From Desulfogranum mediterraneum DSM 13871 (GTDB taxonomy: Bacteria > Desulfobacterota > Desulfobulbia > Desulfobulbales > Desulfobulbaceae), in assembly GCF_000429965.1 (NCBI RefSeq), contig NZ_AUCW01000028.1, positions 1 through 56,194 on the forward strand: 56,194 nt of DNA, given 5' to 3'. The notes under the pieces were generated by a model that was given only the letters and a program-made list of their open reading frames with translations, did not search any database and was not told the DNA's origin. This document shows, in pieces, positions 8,621-17,601 of the stretch. The translations under genes were made by a program, and so were the position numbers. How positions within the stretch are numbered: the first letter of the stretch is position 1; each line of letters begins with the position of its first letter.

Positions 8621-10159
8621 TTAACTGGTTAGTGCTAATCCCTGCTCAGGGATCTGTTCAGGTTCGACCTCGGCAAGGGTGGGAACCGCCTTTTTCAGGG
8701 CAGCCCAGACCTGCTGATTGTTCTCCAGCTCACCACCGAGTCGGTTGACTATCTCTACTATATCTTCAGGGGGGTCATTCTTGACCACGGCCCTGGCGAA
8801 CGCCTGCAGGATATTGTCGCAGTTAATGATGGACCCGCTGTATTCCGAGTAGGATGCAGTGGGTATGGCAATGGTGGCCTGCTCGCTGAGGCTGTCGCTG
8901 TTGGTGGCGATCACTGCCAGTGTGCAGCTGCCCAGGACCTTGGCCAGGCCATCCTGGTCATAGCTGCAGCCCAGGGCGTTGTCAAAGCTGACCAGCAGGT
9001 CGGCTTCGGCCATAGCGGCCTCAAAGGCCTCCCTGGTGGCATCGATGCCCAGCAGAGCCAGGCCGGCCCGGTTGGCGGCCTTATCATCCTGGATCAGGTA
9101 GTCATCACCATCTCCGGCCTTGATGTAGCCGTCGCTGAAGCCGAGGACCGTGGCGCCTGCCTGCTCTGCAAAGGCCTTGACCGCAAACTGCTGCTCCAGG
9201 GAGCTGCTGGGGGAAACCAGGAACACGGCCTTGGACGCCTGGCTGATGGCGTTGCGGAGGCTGTCAACAGCGGCGCTCTTGATGGCCTCACTGCCGTTGG
9301 CCCGCGGGGTAATCAGTCGCTGGTCGTTCTCCCACTTGTAGGTCATCCGACCTTCGTCGCAGATGAAGTAGCCGTTGACCTCCTCGTTGAGCCGCGGCCG
9401 AAAGCGGTAGATCACCTCATCCTTATACTTCTCACGGTTATGATCGATGAAGATGTTGCATCCCTTGGAGCAGCCGTGACAGATGCCCTTTTCCTTGGAG
9501 AGGAACCAGACCCGCTGCTTGAAGCGGAAGTCTGTGCTGGTCATGGCGCCGACCGGACAGAGGTCGACCACATTGAGGGCATAGCGGTTGTTCAGGGGCT
9601 GGCCCGGGAAGATGTTGACCCGGGCGGCATCGGTGCGGTTGACGATCCCCAGTTCACCGGTCTTGGTGATCTCGCGGGTGAAGCGGACACAGCGGCCACA
9701 GACAACGCAGCGCTCCTGGTCATGGACCACGCCGCAGCCAAAGTCAAGCTTCTTACCCTTCTTGACCTGGGGAACCGTCATCCGGCTCTCCTGGCCATCA
9801 TACTTCATGTAGTAATCCTGGAGGGAGCACTCCCCGGCCTGGTCACAGATGGGACAGTCCGTGGGGTGGTTGATGAGTTCCAGCTCCATCACGTCCCGTT
9901 GAATTTTCTTGATATGCTCGGCATCGAGCTGGACCTTCATCCCCTCGGCGGCCGGGGTCTTACACGCCGGTACCAGAGGCGGTCTGCCATCTTCGATCCC
10001 CACCAGACACATCCGACAGTTACCGTCGGCCCCCAGGGCCGGGTGGTAACAGAGGTGGGGGATCTCAATGCCGACGGCGCTCACAGCGTCAATCAGATTT
10101 TTGCCTGATTCGACTTCTACTTCCTGTCCGTTCACGAACAGTTTTACCATTTCTGCCAT
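8621..10159 (-). CDS. nuoG: NADH-quinone oxidoreductase subunit G, short form
   Basis: A 512-residue iron-sulfur subunit. All cluster ligands are visible: [2Fe-2S] C37/C48/C51/C66; His-Cys3 cluster H98/C102/C105/C111; [4Fe-4S] C151/C154/C157/C201; and an additional Cys set C227/C230/C234/C267 (CHGCSKGC...C) like the N7 site of some bacterial NuoG. The C-terminal molybdopterin-fold domain is only about 200 residues, so the protein is much shorter than the ~780-900 residues of enterobacterial or Thermus NuoG. The reading frame shows no break, so this looks like a natural short form. Confidence 0.92.
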   Translation of the reverse strand: MAEMVKLFVNGQEVEVESGKNLIDAVSAVGIEIPHLCYHPALGADGNCRMCLVGIEDGRPPLVPACKTPAAEGMKVQLDAEHIKKIQRDVMELELINHPTDCPICDQAGECSLQDYYMKYDGQESRMTVPQVKKGKKLDFGCGVVHDQERCVVCGRCVRFTREITKTGELGIVNRTDAARVNIFPGQPLNNRYALNVVDLCPVGAMTSTDFRFKQRVWFLSKEKGICHGCSKGCNIFIDHNREKYKDEVIYRFRPRLNEEVNGYFICDEGRMTYKWENDQRLITPRANGSEAIKSAAVDSLRNAISQASKAVFLVSPSSSLEQQFAVKAFAEQAGATVLGFSDGYIKAGDGDDYLIQDDKAANRAGLALLGIDATREAFEAAMAEADLLVSFDNALGCSYDQDGLAKVLGSCTLAVIATNSDSLSEQATIAIPTASYSEYSGSIINCDNILQAFARAVVKNDPPEDIVEIVNRLGGELENNQQVWAALKKAVPTLAEVEPEQIPEQGLALTS

Positions 10160-10200
10160 GGTTCTACCTATTCCTATTGCATTGCGGTTGACAAACGAGC

Positions 10201-11445
10201 CTATTGAACGTAGGCCTCAAACTCATGCCGGAATTTATCGAGATAACTGCGCACCGGCATGGTACACGCCGCAGAGAGAACGCAGACGGTCTTCATTTCG
10301 ATGTTGTCGCACAGCTCTCTGAGCAGGTTGACATCATCCATGGTGCCGTCGCCGTTGATGATCTTCTTGACAATTTTCAGCATCCAGCCCAGACCCTCAC
10401 GACAGGGTGTGCACTGACCACAGCTCTCATGGTGATAGAAATCGATGAGATTCTTGACCAGTTTGACGATATCCACGTCCTCATCGAGGACGACGATGCC
10501 GCCGGAGCCGAACATGGTCTTGTGCTCTGCCATGGACTCATAGTCCAGGGTGGTTGTAGCCGCCTCCTCCGGAAGCAGGACCGGGGTCGAGCTGCCGCCG
10601 GGGATGACCCCTTTGAGCTTCTTGCCGCCCTTGACGCCGCCGGCAACCTTCTCGATCACCTCCATCAGGGGCAGTCCCAGGGGCAACTCGTACATCCCTG
10701 GTTTCTCGACCAATCCGGAGATACCGAACAGGTGGGTGCCAGGGCTCTTCTCGGTGCCGTGGGCCTTGTAGGCATCGGCTCCGTTGGTCAGAATGAACGG
10801 CAGGGAGCCGATACTCTGGACGTTATTGATGATGGTCGGGCAGCCATAGAGGCCTTCGACCGCAGGAAAGGGGGGCTTGCTCCGAGGCTGTCCCTTCTTG
10901 CCTTCGATGGACTCCAGGAGTGCGGTCTCCTCACCACAGACATAGGCGCCGGCTCCGCGGTGGACGGTGACGTCCAGGCGAAAGTCGTGGCCTGCTACCT
11001 TTTCGCCCAGGTAACCGGCGGCATAGGCCTCATCAATGGCTGCCTGCAGGGCCTTGGCCTGGCTGACATACTCACCCCTGATGTAGATATAGGTGTCGTG
11101 GCTGTTGATGGCGTAACAGCAGATGATGATCCCCTCGATCAGCATGTGGGGATCTTTGACCAGGATGTAGCGATCCTTGAAGGTGGCGGGCTCGGACTCA
11201 TCGGAGTTGACCGCCAGATAGACCGGCTTGTCGAGCCCCTTGGGCAGAAAGGACCACTTCAGACCGGTGGGAAAGCCTGCACCACCACGGCCGCGCAGCC
11301 CACTGGCCTTGACCTCTTCGATCACCTCGCCGGGTTCCATCGCAAAGAGCTTGTCCAGGGTGGCATAGGCGCCGTTCTTCTTGGCGACCTCTATCTTATG
11401 GCCATCTTCGATATCGAATCTAGCGCTGAGTAATTTTACTTCCAT
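10201..11445 (-). CDS. nuoF: NADH-quinone oxidoreductase subunit F (NADH/FMN binding)
   Basis: A 414-residue flavoprotein that accepts hydride from NADH. It shows the glycine-rich GLRGRGGAGFPTG nucleotide motif (about 49-61), the AYVCGEETALLESIEG region and the N3 cluster ligands C342/C345/C348 (SCGQCTPCREG) plus C388. The start is the ATG at 11443-11445 (MEVKLLSARF), supported by a GGAGGG ribosome-binding site; in-frame sequence further upstream overlaps nuoE and is not family-like. It lies 14 bp after nuoE. Confidence 0.95.
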   Translation of the reverse strand: MEVKLLSARFDIEDGHKIEVAKKNGAYATLDKLFAMEPGEVIEEVKASGLRGRGGAGFPTGLKWSFLPKGLDKPVYLAVNSDESEPATFKDRYILVKDPHMLIEGIIICCYAINSHDTYIYIRGEYVSQAKALQAAIDEAYAAGYLGEKVAGHDFRLDVTVHRGAGAYVCGEETALLESIEGKKGQPRSKPPFPAVEGLYGCPTIINNVQSIGSLPFILTNGADAYKAHGTEKSPGTHLFGISGLVEKPGMYELPLGLPLMEVIEKVAGGVKGGKKLKGVIPGGSSTPVLLPEEAATTTLDYESMAEHKTMFGSGGIVVLDEDVDIVKLVKNLIDFYHHESCGQCTPCREGLGWMLKIVKKIINGDGTMDDVNLLRELCDNIEMKTVCVLSAACTMPVRSYLDKFRHEFEAYVQ

Positions 11446-11459
11446 ATCTGTACGCCCTC

Positions 11460-11966
11460 CTATTTGCAAGTGGCCAGAAGTGCTTTCATCTTTTCCACGT
11501 CCATATCTTCGTGGAATTCGCCGTTGAGCTGGACCACCGGAGCGGTACCGCAGTGGCCGAGGCACTCGACCTCTTCCAGGCTGAACTTGCCGTTGCTGCT
11601 GATCTCACCGGGGGCGATGCCGATCTCCTCTTTGAGGTAGTCGACGATCTGCTGTTTGCCCAGAAGGTAACAGGACAGGGTCCTGCAGACGCAGATGTGA
11701 TACTCACCCATCGGATGGAGGTTGTACATGGTGTAGAAGGTAGCCGCTTCGTAGATCTTGCTGGCAAAGGTACCGATCCGGTCAGCAAGATAGGCCATGG
11801 CCTCTGCACAGACCCAGCCTTCCTGTTCCTGGATGAGCCATAGGCCCGGCAGGATCAACGATTCCCGGGTGGGATAGCGCGTCACCAGCCGTTCAAATTC
11901 TGCATCACGTTCAGGATCAAACTGAAACGGGGTACCTGTTTCAATTAATTTTGATCTATCGCTCAT
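11460..11966 (-). CDS. nuoE: NADH-quinone oxidoreductase subunit E ([2Fe-2S])
   Basis: A 168-residue thioredoxin-fold ferredoxin subunit. The [2Fe-2S] (N1a) ligands are C94 and C99 (CRTLSC) and C135 and C139 (ECLGHC). Family members form the NADH dehydrogenase module with NuoF and NuoG. It overlaps the end of nuoCD by 4 bp, indicating coupled translation. Confidence 0.95.
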   Translation of the reverse strand: MSDRSKLIETGTPFQFDPERDAEFERLVTRYPTRESLILPGLWLIQEQEGWVCAEAMAYLADRIGTFASKIYEAATFYTMYNLHPMGEYHICVCRTLSCYLLGKQQIVDYLKEEIGIAPGEISSNGKFSLEEVECLGHCGTAPVVQLNGEFHEDMDVEKMKALLATCK

Positions 11967-13687
11967 CTGTCCAGCTCTCCACCGATAATATTGATGCTAC
12001 TCAGGTTAATGACGGCGTCGGCGATCATTTCCCCCTCAACCATTTCATGGAAACCACCCATGGTGTAGAAACAGGGTGGTCTGACCTTACACTTGTAGGG
12101 CTGGCCTGAACCGTCGGAGACAAAATGGAAGCCGAGCTCGCCATTGGCAGCCTCAAAGGAGTCATACCACTCACCGGCAGGGGTCTGAACGCCCTCAAAG
12201 ACCAGCTTGAAGTGGCTGGCCAGGCCTTCGATGTTGTCGTAGACCTCTGCCTTGGGCGGCAGACAGACCTGGTTGTCGGCGACATTGACCGGTCCCTTGG
12301 GAATCATCTTCATGGCCTGACGGACGATGGAGATGGACTGGAAGATCTCTTCGAAACGGACCATGATCCGATCATAGAGGTCGCCGTTGCTGCCCACAGG
12401 CACGGAGAAGTCAAAGGCATCGTAGTTATAGTAGGGGCTGTCTTTACGCAGATCAAACTCTACGCCGGAGGCCCGCAGGTTCGGTCCGGTAAAGCCGTAC
12501 TGGAGGGCACGGTCGCCAGGCAGGACACAGATCCCCTGGGAACGATCGTGGACGATCCGGTTCTTGGCCACCAGGCCCAGGGAATCCTGGACACCCTTTT
12601 CAATGGCCTGGAGCTGGTTTTCCAGGTCGGTCTCCCAGCCCTCGTAGAAATCGCGGTACATCCCGCCGATCCGGGTAAAAGAACTGGTCAGACGGGCACC
12701 GGTCAGACGGCTGATCAGGTCATAGGCCGACTCTTTCTCGTTATAGAGGTACCAGTAGTTGGTCAGACCGCCCATATCGACGAACAGGGCCGCCAGACAG
12801 ACCAGGTGATCCAGAGCGCGGTAGAATTCAGAGAGGATGACCCGCATGAATTTGGCCCGATCGGTGATCTCGATCCCCAGCCAGGATTCAACGGCCTTGG
12901 CATAGGCCACGTTGTTCATCATGGAGGAGCAGTAGTTGAGCCGGTCGGTGAGCGGGATGACCTGGTTGTAGGTCCGCTGCTCGGCGGTCTTCTCAAAACC
13001 ACGGTGGAGGTAACCGATCTCGTTGACGTTGGCCACCACGGTCTCACCATCCAAGGCAGTGAGGATACGAATTGCCCCATGGGTTGCGGGATGCGCAGGC
13101 CCGATATTCAAGAACATGATCTCGGTATTGATATCTTTCATGGTGGCATCGTCCACGCCTTTGAGAGCCAGACGGGCCTTGATCTCTTTCTCCAGGCTGT
13201 CACTCTCGTAACAGACCTGGCGATGATCGATCACATAGTCCTTGCGCAGGGGGTGACCTTCAAACTGCCAGTGATTGAGGATCCGGCGCAGATCAGGGTG
13301 TCCCTGGAAGTGGATACCATACTGATCAAAGGTCTCGCGCTCACCCCAGTTGGCGGATTCCCAGAGGTGGGTCGCCGTGGGAATCCCTACCTCGGGATCG
13401 GCCACCGGGATCCGCACCTGGACCACCAGGTTCTTTGCCCAGCTGCGCAGGGTATAGACCACACAGAAGCGGGCCTCCTGTTTGGTCGGATAATCAAGGT
13501 AGTCGATGGCGGTGACATCCAGGAGCAGCCCGAAATCCAGGCTGGGCTCATTCTTGAGCCGGCTCAAGGTCTTTTCCACCTCTGCCGGCTGTACCGTAAT
13601 GACTACAGAATCGATGACTGCTTCACAGGCTGCGCCCGGGAAGGCGCCCTGTATGAGTTCCAGTGCTGTGTTATTCATATCAATCAA
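11963..13687 (-). CDS. nuoCD: NADH-quinone oxidoreductase fused subunit C/D
   Basis: A 574-residue fusion. Residues ~1-180 are NuoC (30-kDa subunit), ending with [15 protein letters not shown]; the rest is NuoD (49-kDa), with [26 protein letters not shown] and the C-terminal [11 protein letters not shown]. NuoD lines the quinone pocket next to cluster N2. The same fusion occurs in E. coli. The start is uncertain: TTG at 13687 is well spaced from AAAGGG, while an ATG at 13678 is better as a codon but 13 nt from that site. It overlaps the nuoB stop either way or abuts it. Confidence 0.95.
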   Translation of the reverse strand: MIDMNNTALELIQGAFPGAACEAVIDSVVITVQPAEVEKTLSRLKNEPSLDFGLLLDVTAIDYLDYPTKQEARFCVVYTLRSWAKNLVVQVRIPVADPEVGIPTATHLWESANWGERETFDQYGIHFQGHPDLRRILNHWQFEGHPLRKDYVIDHRQVCYESDSLEKEIKARLALKGVDDATMKDINTEIMFLNIGPAHPATHGAIRILTALDGETVVANVNEIGYLHRGFEKTAEQRTYNQVIPLTDRLNYCSSMMNNVAYAKAVESWLGIEITDRAKFMRVILSEFYRALDHLVCLAALFVDMGGLTNYWYLYNEKESAYDLISRLTGARLTSSFTRIGGMYRDFYEGWETDLENQLQAIEKGVQDSLGLVAKNRIVHDRSQGICVLPGDRALQYGFTGPNLRASGVEFDLRKDSPYYNYDAFDFSVPVGSNGDLYDRIMVRFEEIFQSISIVRQAMKMIPKGPVNVADNQVCLPPKAEVYDNIEGLASHFKLVFEGVQTPAGEWYDSFEAANGELGFHFVSDGSGQPYKCKVRPPCFYTMGGFHEMVEGEMIADAVINLSSINIIGGELDR

Positions 13688-14192
13688 GAATCCCTTTAAA
13701 ATCTTTATGGCGATCTTCCAGCACGCTCTCCCCTTTGATCTGATCCTGGATCTTCATCAGAGCATCCAGAACAGCCTCAGGGCGAGGCGGACAGCCGGAA
13801 ATATACACATCCACCGGGATAATTTCGTCAATCCCCTGTACCGTACAGTAGTTGTCGTAGACACCACCGGAACTGGCGCATGCACCCATCGCCACTACCC
13901 ATTTAGGCTCCGGCATCTGCTCGTAGATCCGTTTGAGGATTGGGGCCTGCTTGTAGCTGATGGTCCCACAGACAAGCATCAGGTCCGCCTGTCTGGGGGA
14001 GAATCGTACAACCTCCGCACCCCACCTCGAGATATCGAGCTGACTGGCTGCAGCACTCATAAATTCAATGGCGCAACAGGCCGTCCCAAAAACCATTGGC
14101 CACAGCGAATACTGTCGACCCCAGTTGACCACCACGTCAAGCTTGGTGGTCAGTACCGATTCGCCCAGTTTTGCTTCTAATCCTAACGCCAA
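13680..14192 (-). CDS. nuoB: NADH-quinone oxidoreductase subunit B (N2 cluster)
   Basis: A 170-residue subunit carrying cluster N2, the final electron donor to quinone. Ligands are the adjacent C39-C40 ([10 protein letters not shown]), C104 (MGACASSGG) and C134 (SGCPPRPEA). The start appears to be TTG at 14190-14192, preceded by AAGGGG at proper spacing; no ATG exists before the conserved region. It overlaps nuoA by 10 bp. Confidence 0.95.
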   Translation of the reverse strand: MALGLEAKLGESVLTTKLDVVVNWGRQYSLWPMVFGTACCAIEFMSAAASQLDISRWGAEVVRFSPRQADLMLVCGTISYKQAPILKRIYEQMPEPKWVVAMGACASSGGVYDNYCTVQGIDEIIPVDVYISGCPPRPEAVLDALMKIQDQIKGESVLEDRHKDFKGILD

Positions 14193-14542
14193 TTGAGCAC
14201 CCCTTTCTTTAAGATGTAAATAAGACCTGTTAAAAGCAGGACCATGAAGACCACCATCTCAGTAAATCCGAACCATCCCAACTCACGGATACTGACGGCC
14301 CATGGATACATGAACACCGCTTCAATATCAAACAGGAGAAATAGTATCGCGAGCAGATAGAACTTGACGCTGAACTTCTGATCAGCAAAGCCTATCATTC
14401 GCTTGATACCACTCTCATAGGGATCGTTTTTTATCTCGCCTCCGGCGCTTGGTCCAAGGAACTTGGCCAAACTCATGATAAGCGGGACAATTACAGCAAT
14501 GCCGATCAGGGCAATTGCCGAGAGAACCAGTTCTGTTGCCAT
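14183..14542 (-). CDS. nuoA: NADH-quinone oxidoreductase subunit A
   Basis: A 119-residue three-helix membrane subunit. The conserved loop [14 protein letters not shown] (about 38-51) and [15 protein letters not shown] (about 68-82) with buried acidic residues are typical of NuoA. First gene of the operon; ATG at 14542 has an AGAGG ribosome-binding site. A hairpin, a promoter candidate and a dyad lie upstream. Confidence 0.95.
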   Translation of the reverse strand: MATELVLSAIALIGIAVIVPLIMSLAKFLGPSAGGEIKNDPYESGIKRMIGFADQKFSVKFYLLAILFLLFDIEAVFMYPWAVSIRELGWFGFTEMVVFMVLLLTGLIYILKKGVLNWR

Positions 14543-14577
14543 GGCTTCAACCTCTTGAGTGTGATTGAATTAAAATG

Positions 14578-14601
14578 AAGCTACTCGGGATTTAGTAGCT
14601 T
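14578..14601 (-). promoter_or_regulatory. Hairpin in the nuo leader (possible attenuator or divergent terminator)
   Basis: Perfect 8-bp inverted repeat AAGCTACT / AGTAGCTT with an 8-nt loop, between the promoter candidate and nuoA. On the plus strand it is followed by a T run, resembling a weak terminator, yet no plus-strand gene precedes it. On the minus strand it would be in the 5' untranslated leader, 36 nt before the nuoA start. Function not known. Confidence 0.5.
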
Positions 14602-14639
14602 TTTTATATGATATTAATGAAAAAAAAATGAACGGGTAT

Positions 14640-14668
14640 TCATTAACTGTCCACTCGGCATCTGTCAA
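14640..14668 (-). promoter_or_regulatory. Candidate sigma-70 promoter for the nuo operon
   Basis: On the minus strand TTGACA (14668-14663) is followed after 17 bp by TAATGA (14645-14640). The -35 is perfect, the -10 is weak. It lies about 98 bp upstream of nuoA with no other gene between. Confidence 0.45.
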
Positions 14669-14682
14669 GGGAAAATAAACAA

Positions 14683-14700
14683 TGGGTCAAAAGTGACCCA
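14683..14700. promoter_or_regulatory. 18-bp perfect dyad upstream of the nuo promoter (candidate operator)
   Basis: TGGGTCA-AAAG-TGACCCA is a perfect 7-bp inverted repeat with a 4-bp spacer. It ends 14 bp upstream of the TTGACA of the nuo promoter candidate, the usual place for an activator site. It does not match the FNR/CRP half-sites (TTGAT or TGTGA) that I know. The regulator is not identified. Confidence 0.5.
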
Positions 14701-15477
14701 AAAAACCAGAAGACGTGTCTTTTTGCCCCACGCGACCACCTTGTGCAAACTCAACCTATTGTTCAGGACCTGCTCGTGTGCTCAGCCGGCGGTTCCCCTG
14801 GAAAGGAAAGAGAAACAGGGCGCTCGGCTCAAGCGCTCAGCACTCTGCCCACCCGGGCAGGACCGCTCCAGGCCGCCGCTTCAGCCAAGCCGTCCCTGCC
14901 GGCTCATTGCCAAAAAAATTCTCCTTACCACTTCTCCCATGGACGATTGACGCCGACAATGGTAGAAAGTAGAGACTGTAGGGTAGTTTGACAATTTCGT
15001 TTTTTCGATCAAGATCAAGGCATGGGAAAATGTCACCGCTGAGATATCCATGCTCTTCTGAGGATATAATTTTTACCTCAAGCCAGTGATTGGCAGAAAA
15101 GGCGGTTTTTCAAGGTAGCCTATAGAGAGAGCAGCACAGCGCAACGGTGAGCACGCCCTCCTACCCGGGCAGGGGTATTCTTTCCGCCTCCATCGGAGGG
15201 GAAGAGAAGCCCCAAGCTGTTGCCGGGCAACACTCCCTCCCCTGCCCCGGCAACGGGCAGAGCGGGAAACCTCCAGGGAAGCAGATGATCTTGACACGCC
15301 CCACCCCACAAATCGACACCGGTCCACGGCTTCCCCCAGCCCTTTGCCCTTTACCCCTTGCCTTCGCACCTGAGAGTCGCTCGCTCTGTTGCAGCTTTCC
15401 TCTCTCCCCTGTAACCGGTACCGGCAGCATGACGTTCCCTCATCTTCCTGTCCCCAAACTGAGCTCTGGTGATTCCT
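14701..15477. other. Long intergenic region between divergent nuo and glgB
   Basis: About 780 bp without a supportable gene. Short open frames occur in several frames at once with no ribosome-binding site and low-complexity proline/arginine-rich products, so I reject them. It holds one copy of the dispersed repeat at 14980-15122. The stretch 15190-15260 has several GC-rich inverted repeats (TTGCCGGGCAAC and CCGGCAACGGGC). No clear glgB promoter was seen. Confidence 0.6.
14980..15122 (+). repeat. Dispersed repeat family, copy A (143 bp)
   Basis: Begins AGGGTAGTTTGACAATTT and ends TTTTTCAAGGTAGCCTA, so its two ends are imperfect inverted repeats. The middle (GATCAAGATCAAGG, GCATGGGAAAATGTCACC, GAGGATATAATTTTTACC) is shared, with changes, with copies B (24701-24876) and C (47555-47746). 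It is the shortest and most diverged of the three. It lacks any reading frame conserved with the others. See the findings for its likely link to the IS5-type element. Confidence 0.7.
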
Positions 15478-17406
15478 ATGCCAACTGAATACCTCCCAGG
15501 CCGCGCGGCCCCAAGCAACTGGCTGAGTAACTTCGACCGCTACCTGATCGGCGAAGGGACCCATGAAAAGACCTATCAGAAGTTCGGCGCCCACCTCATC
15601 GAAGCAGACGGAGAGGCAGGCGTTGTCTTTACCGTCTGGGCACCCAATGCCCGTGAAGTCTCGGTGATCGGCGATTTTAACGGATGGCAGCCCCAGGCCC
15701 ATCCCATGCACTCCTCGAACTCCGGAATCTGGAGCCTGTTCATCCCTGGTTTAGCTGAACACAGCGTCTACAAGTATCGGGTCATTACCCAGGACCTGCA
15801 CCAACTGGACAAGGCCGACCCCTACGGCTTTGCCATGGAGGAACGCCCCAGGACAGGCTCGGTTGTGGTCGACCTGGATCGCTACCAGTGGCAGGATCAA
15901 GAGTGGCTGGCAGAGCGTGAGCAGCGCCAGGGTCTGGACCGACCCATCTCCATCTACGAGGTCCACCTGGGATCCTGGCGTAAGGAAGAAGACGAACAGT
16001 GGGGGAACCGCTATCTCAGCTACCGGGAGCTGGCCGCCACCCTGATCCCCTATGTGGTGGACATGGGATTCACCCACATCGAAATCCTGCCCATTGCTGA
16101 ATACCCCTTTGACGGCTCCTGGGGATATCAGGTGTTGGGTTTTTTCGCCCCCACCTCCAGGTTCGGCACCCCGGAAGATTTCATGTACTTCATCGATCAA
16201 TGCCATCAGGCCGGCATCGGGGTGATCCTTGACTGGGTTCCTGCCCACTTCCCCAAAGACGACTCAGGTCTGAATAATTTTGACGGCACCCAGCTCTACG
16301 CCCACCATCACCCCTTCCAGGGTGAGCATCAGGACTGGGGGACCATGGTCTTCAACTATGGCCGCAACGAGGTCCGGGCCTTCCTGATCTCCAATGCCCT
16401 CTTCTGGCTGGACAAGTACCATATCGACGGGTTGCGGGTGGATGCCGTGGCCTCCATGCTCTACCTGGACTACTCCAGGGAAGAGGGCCAGTGGATCCCC
16501 AACGCCTACGGCGGCAGGGAAAACCTGGACGCTATCCACTTCCTCAAGAAAACCAACGAAGTGCTCCATGGGGTCTTCCCCGGGGTCCTGACCATTGCCG
16601 AGGAATCCACCTCCTGGCCCATGGTTTCCCGCCCCACCTACCTGGGGGGCCTGGGTTTCAGCCTCAAGTGGAACATGGGCTGGATGCATGACACCCTCCA
16701 GTTCATGGAGACCGACGCCCTATTCCGCAAGTACCACCACAACCTGATGACCTTTGGCATGCTCTATGCCTTCCACGAAAATTTTGTCCTTCCTCTGAGT
16801 CACGACGAGGTCGTCCATGGCAAGAAGTCCCTGCTCGGCAAGATGAGCGGCGATGAATGGCAGAAATTTGCCTTTCTCAGGGCCTACCTTGGTTTCATGT
16901 GGGGTTATCCAGGAAAAAAGCTGCTCTTCATGGGAGGAGAGTTTGGCCAGTGGCAGGAGTGGAACCATGATACCGGTCTGGAGTGGAAGGCCTTAGAGAG
17001 CCCCTATCATCTGGGATTGCAGCGCTTCAGCCGTGATCTCAACCGGGTCTACAAGGCTGAATCCTCACTCCACGAACAGGACTTTGACTGGACCGGCTTT
17101 TCCTGGATCGATGCAAATGATTCAGATAACTCGGTGCTTTCTTTTCTGCGATTTGGAAAAAATCCTGGTGACTTTCTGATTATTATCTGTAATTTTACTC
17201 CTGTTGTCCGCAAAGATTACCGTATCGGTGTCCCCCAGGCCGGAAGCTACAACGAGCTTATCAATTCAGATCTTGGCGTATACTCTGGTAGTGATGTGGT
17301 GCGCAACCAGCAACTGGAGGCCACCGCTGAGCCCTGTCATGGTAAGAACTACACCCTGTCTCTTACGCTGCCGGCATCGGCTACACTGATACTTAAACCC
17401 TGTTGA
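15478..17406 (+). CDS. glgB: 1,4-alpha-glucan branching enzyme
   Basis: A 642-residue GH13 enzyme that makes alpha-1,6 branches in glycogen. An N-terminal CBM48 domain ([18 protein letters not shown]) precedes the catalytic barrel. Catalytic residues are visible: nucleophile Asp in [11 protein letters not shown] (~322), acid/base Glu in TIAEEST (~375) and the third Asp in LSHDEVVHG. The start ATG at 15478 is chosen because family alignment begins there; a GTG three codons earlier is possible and neither has a strong ribosome-binding site. Other glycogen genes (glgA, glgC) are not beside it. Length is typical of short bacterial GlgB. Confidence 0.95.
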   Translation: MPTEYLPGRAAPSNWLSNFDRYLIGEGTHEKTYQKFGAHLIEADGEAGVVFTVWAPNAREVSVIGDFNGWQPQAHPMHSSNSGIWSLFIPGLAEHSVYKYRVITQDLHQLDKADPYGFAMEERPRTGSVVVDLDRYQWQDQEWLAEREQRQGLDRPISIYEVHLGSWRKEEDEQWGNRYLSYRELAATLIPYVVDMGFTHIEILPIAEYPFDGSWGYQVLGFFAPTSRFGTPEDFMYFIDQCHQAGIGVILDWVPAHFPKDDSGLNNFDGTQLYAHHHPFQGEHQDWGTMVFNYGRNEVRAFLISNALFWLDKYHIDGLRVDAVASMLYLDYSREEGQWIPNAYGGRENLDAIHFLKKTNEVLHGVFPGVLTIAEESTSWPMVSRPTYLGGLGFSLKWNMGWMHDTLQFMETDALFRKYHHNLMTFGMLYAFHENFVLPLSHDEVVHGKKSLLGKMSGDEWQKFAFLRAYLGFMWGYPGKKLLFMGGEFGQWQEWNHDTGLEWKALESPYHLGLQRFSRDLNRVYKAESSLHEQDFDWTGFSWIDANDSDNSVLSFLRFGKNPGDFLIIICNFTPVVRKDYRIGVPQAGSYNELINSDLGVYSGSDVVRNQQLEATAEPCHGKNYTLSLTLPASATLILKPC

Positions 17407-17409
17407 GAA

Positions 17410-17461
17410 AAGGGTATCTTGAACACCTACGTTTTTCACTAACCGTCAAGGAAGAGGGCTA
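17410..17461 (+). repeat. Possible degenerate copy of the dispersed repeat
   Basis: AGGGTATCTTGAACACC at the left matches the repeat family's terminal sequence; the right side (GTCAAGGAAGAGGGCTA) is only a poor match to TTCAAGGTAGCCTA. It lies 4 bp past the glgB stop. Weak support. Confidence 0.3.
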
Positions 17462-17468
17462 ATGTAAT

Positions 17469-17502
17469 CGCAGACATAGGAGGAGCCATGTCTGCGCCGT
17501 AA
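17469..17502 (+). promoter_or_regulatory. Hairpin exposing a Shine-Dalgarno and four-codon minigene
   Basis: A perfect 9-bp stem CGCAGACAT / ATGTCTGCG encloses a 10-nt loop AGGAGGAGCC. The loop carries a full AGGAGG ribosome-binding site, and the 3' arm opens with ATG, followed by TCT GCG CCG TAA, a four-codon frame (Met-Ser-Ala-Pro). It lies 99 bp upstream of the large coiled-coil gene. It may be a translated leader or a regulatory hairpin, or a chance combination. Confidence 0.4.
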
Positions 17503-17601
17503 TCCTGCATTGTCCGGCCAAGACTCTTTATAAAAAACAGCTGTTCGAGAAGCCTGACGTTTTGTTATTTAACGCAGTACAAACCGCAACCAAAAAGGCC
17601 T

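Noticed and set aside
14693-14991. Three overlapping plus-strand frames of 82-85 codons in all three frames
   Set aside because: Simultaneous openness in every frame reflects few stops in GC-rich DNA; no start signal or recognisable motif.
15073-15711. A 212-codon minus-strand frame overlapping repeat copy A and glgB
   Set aside because: It runs antisense into glgB, has low-complexity content and no conserved motif.
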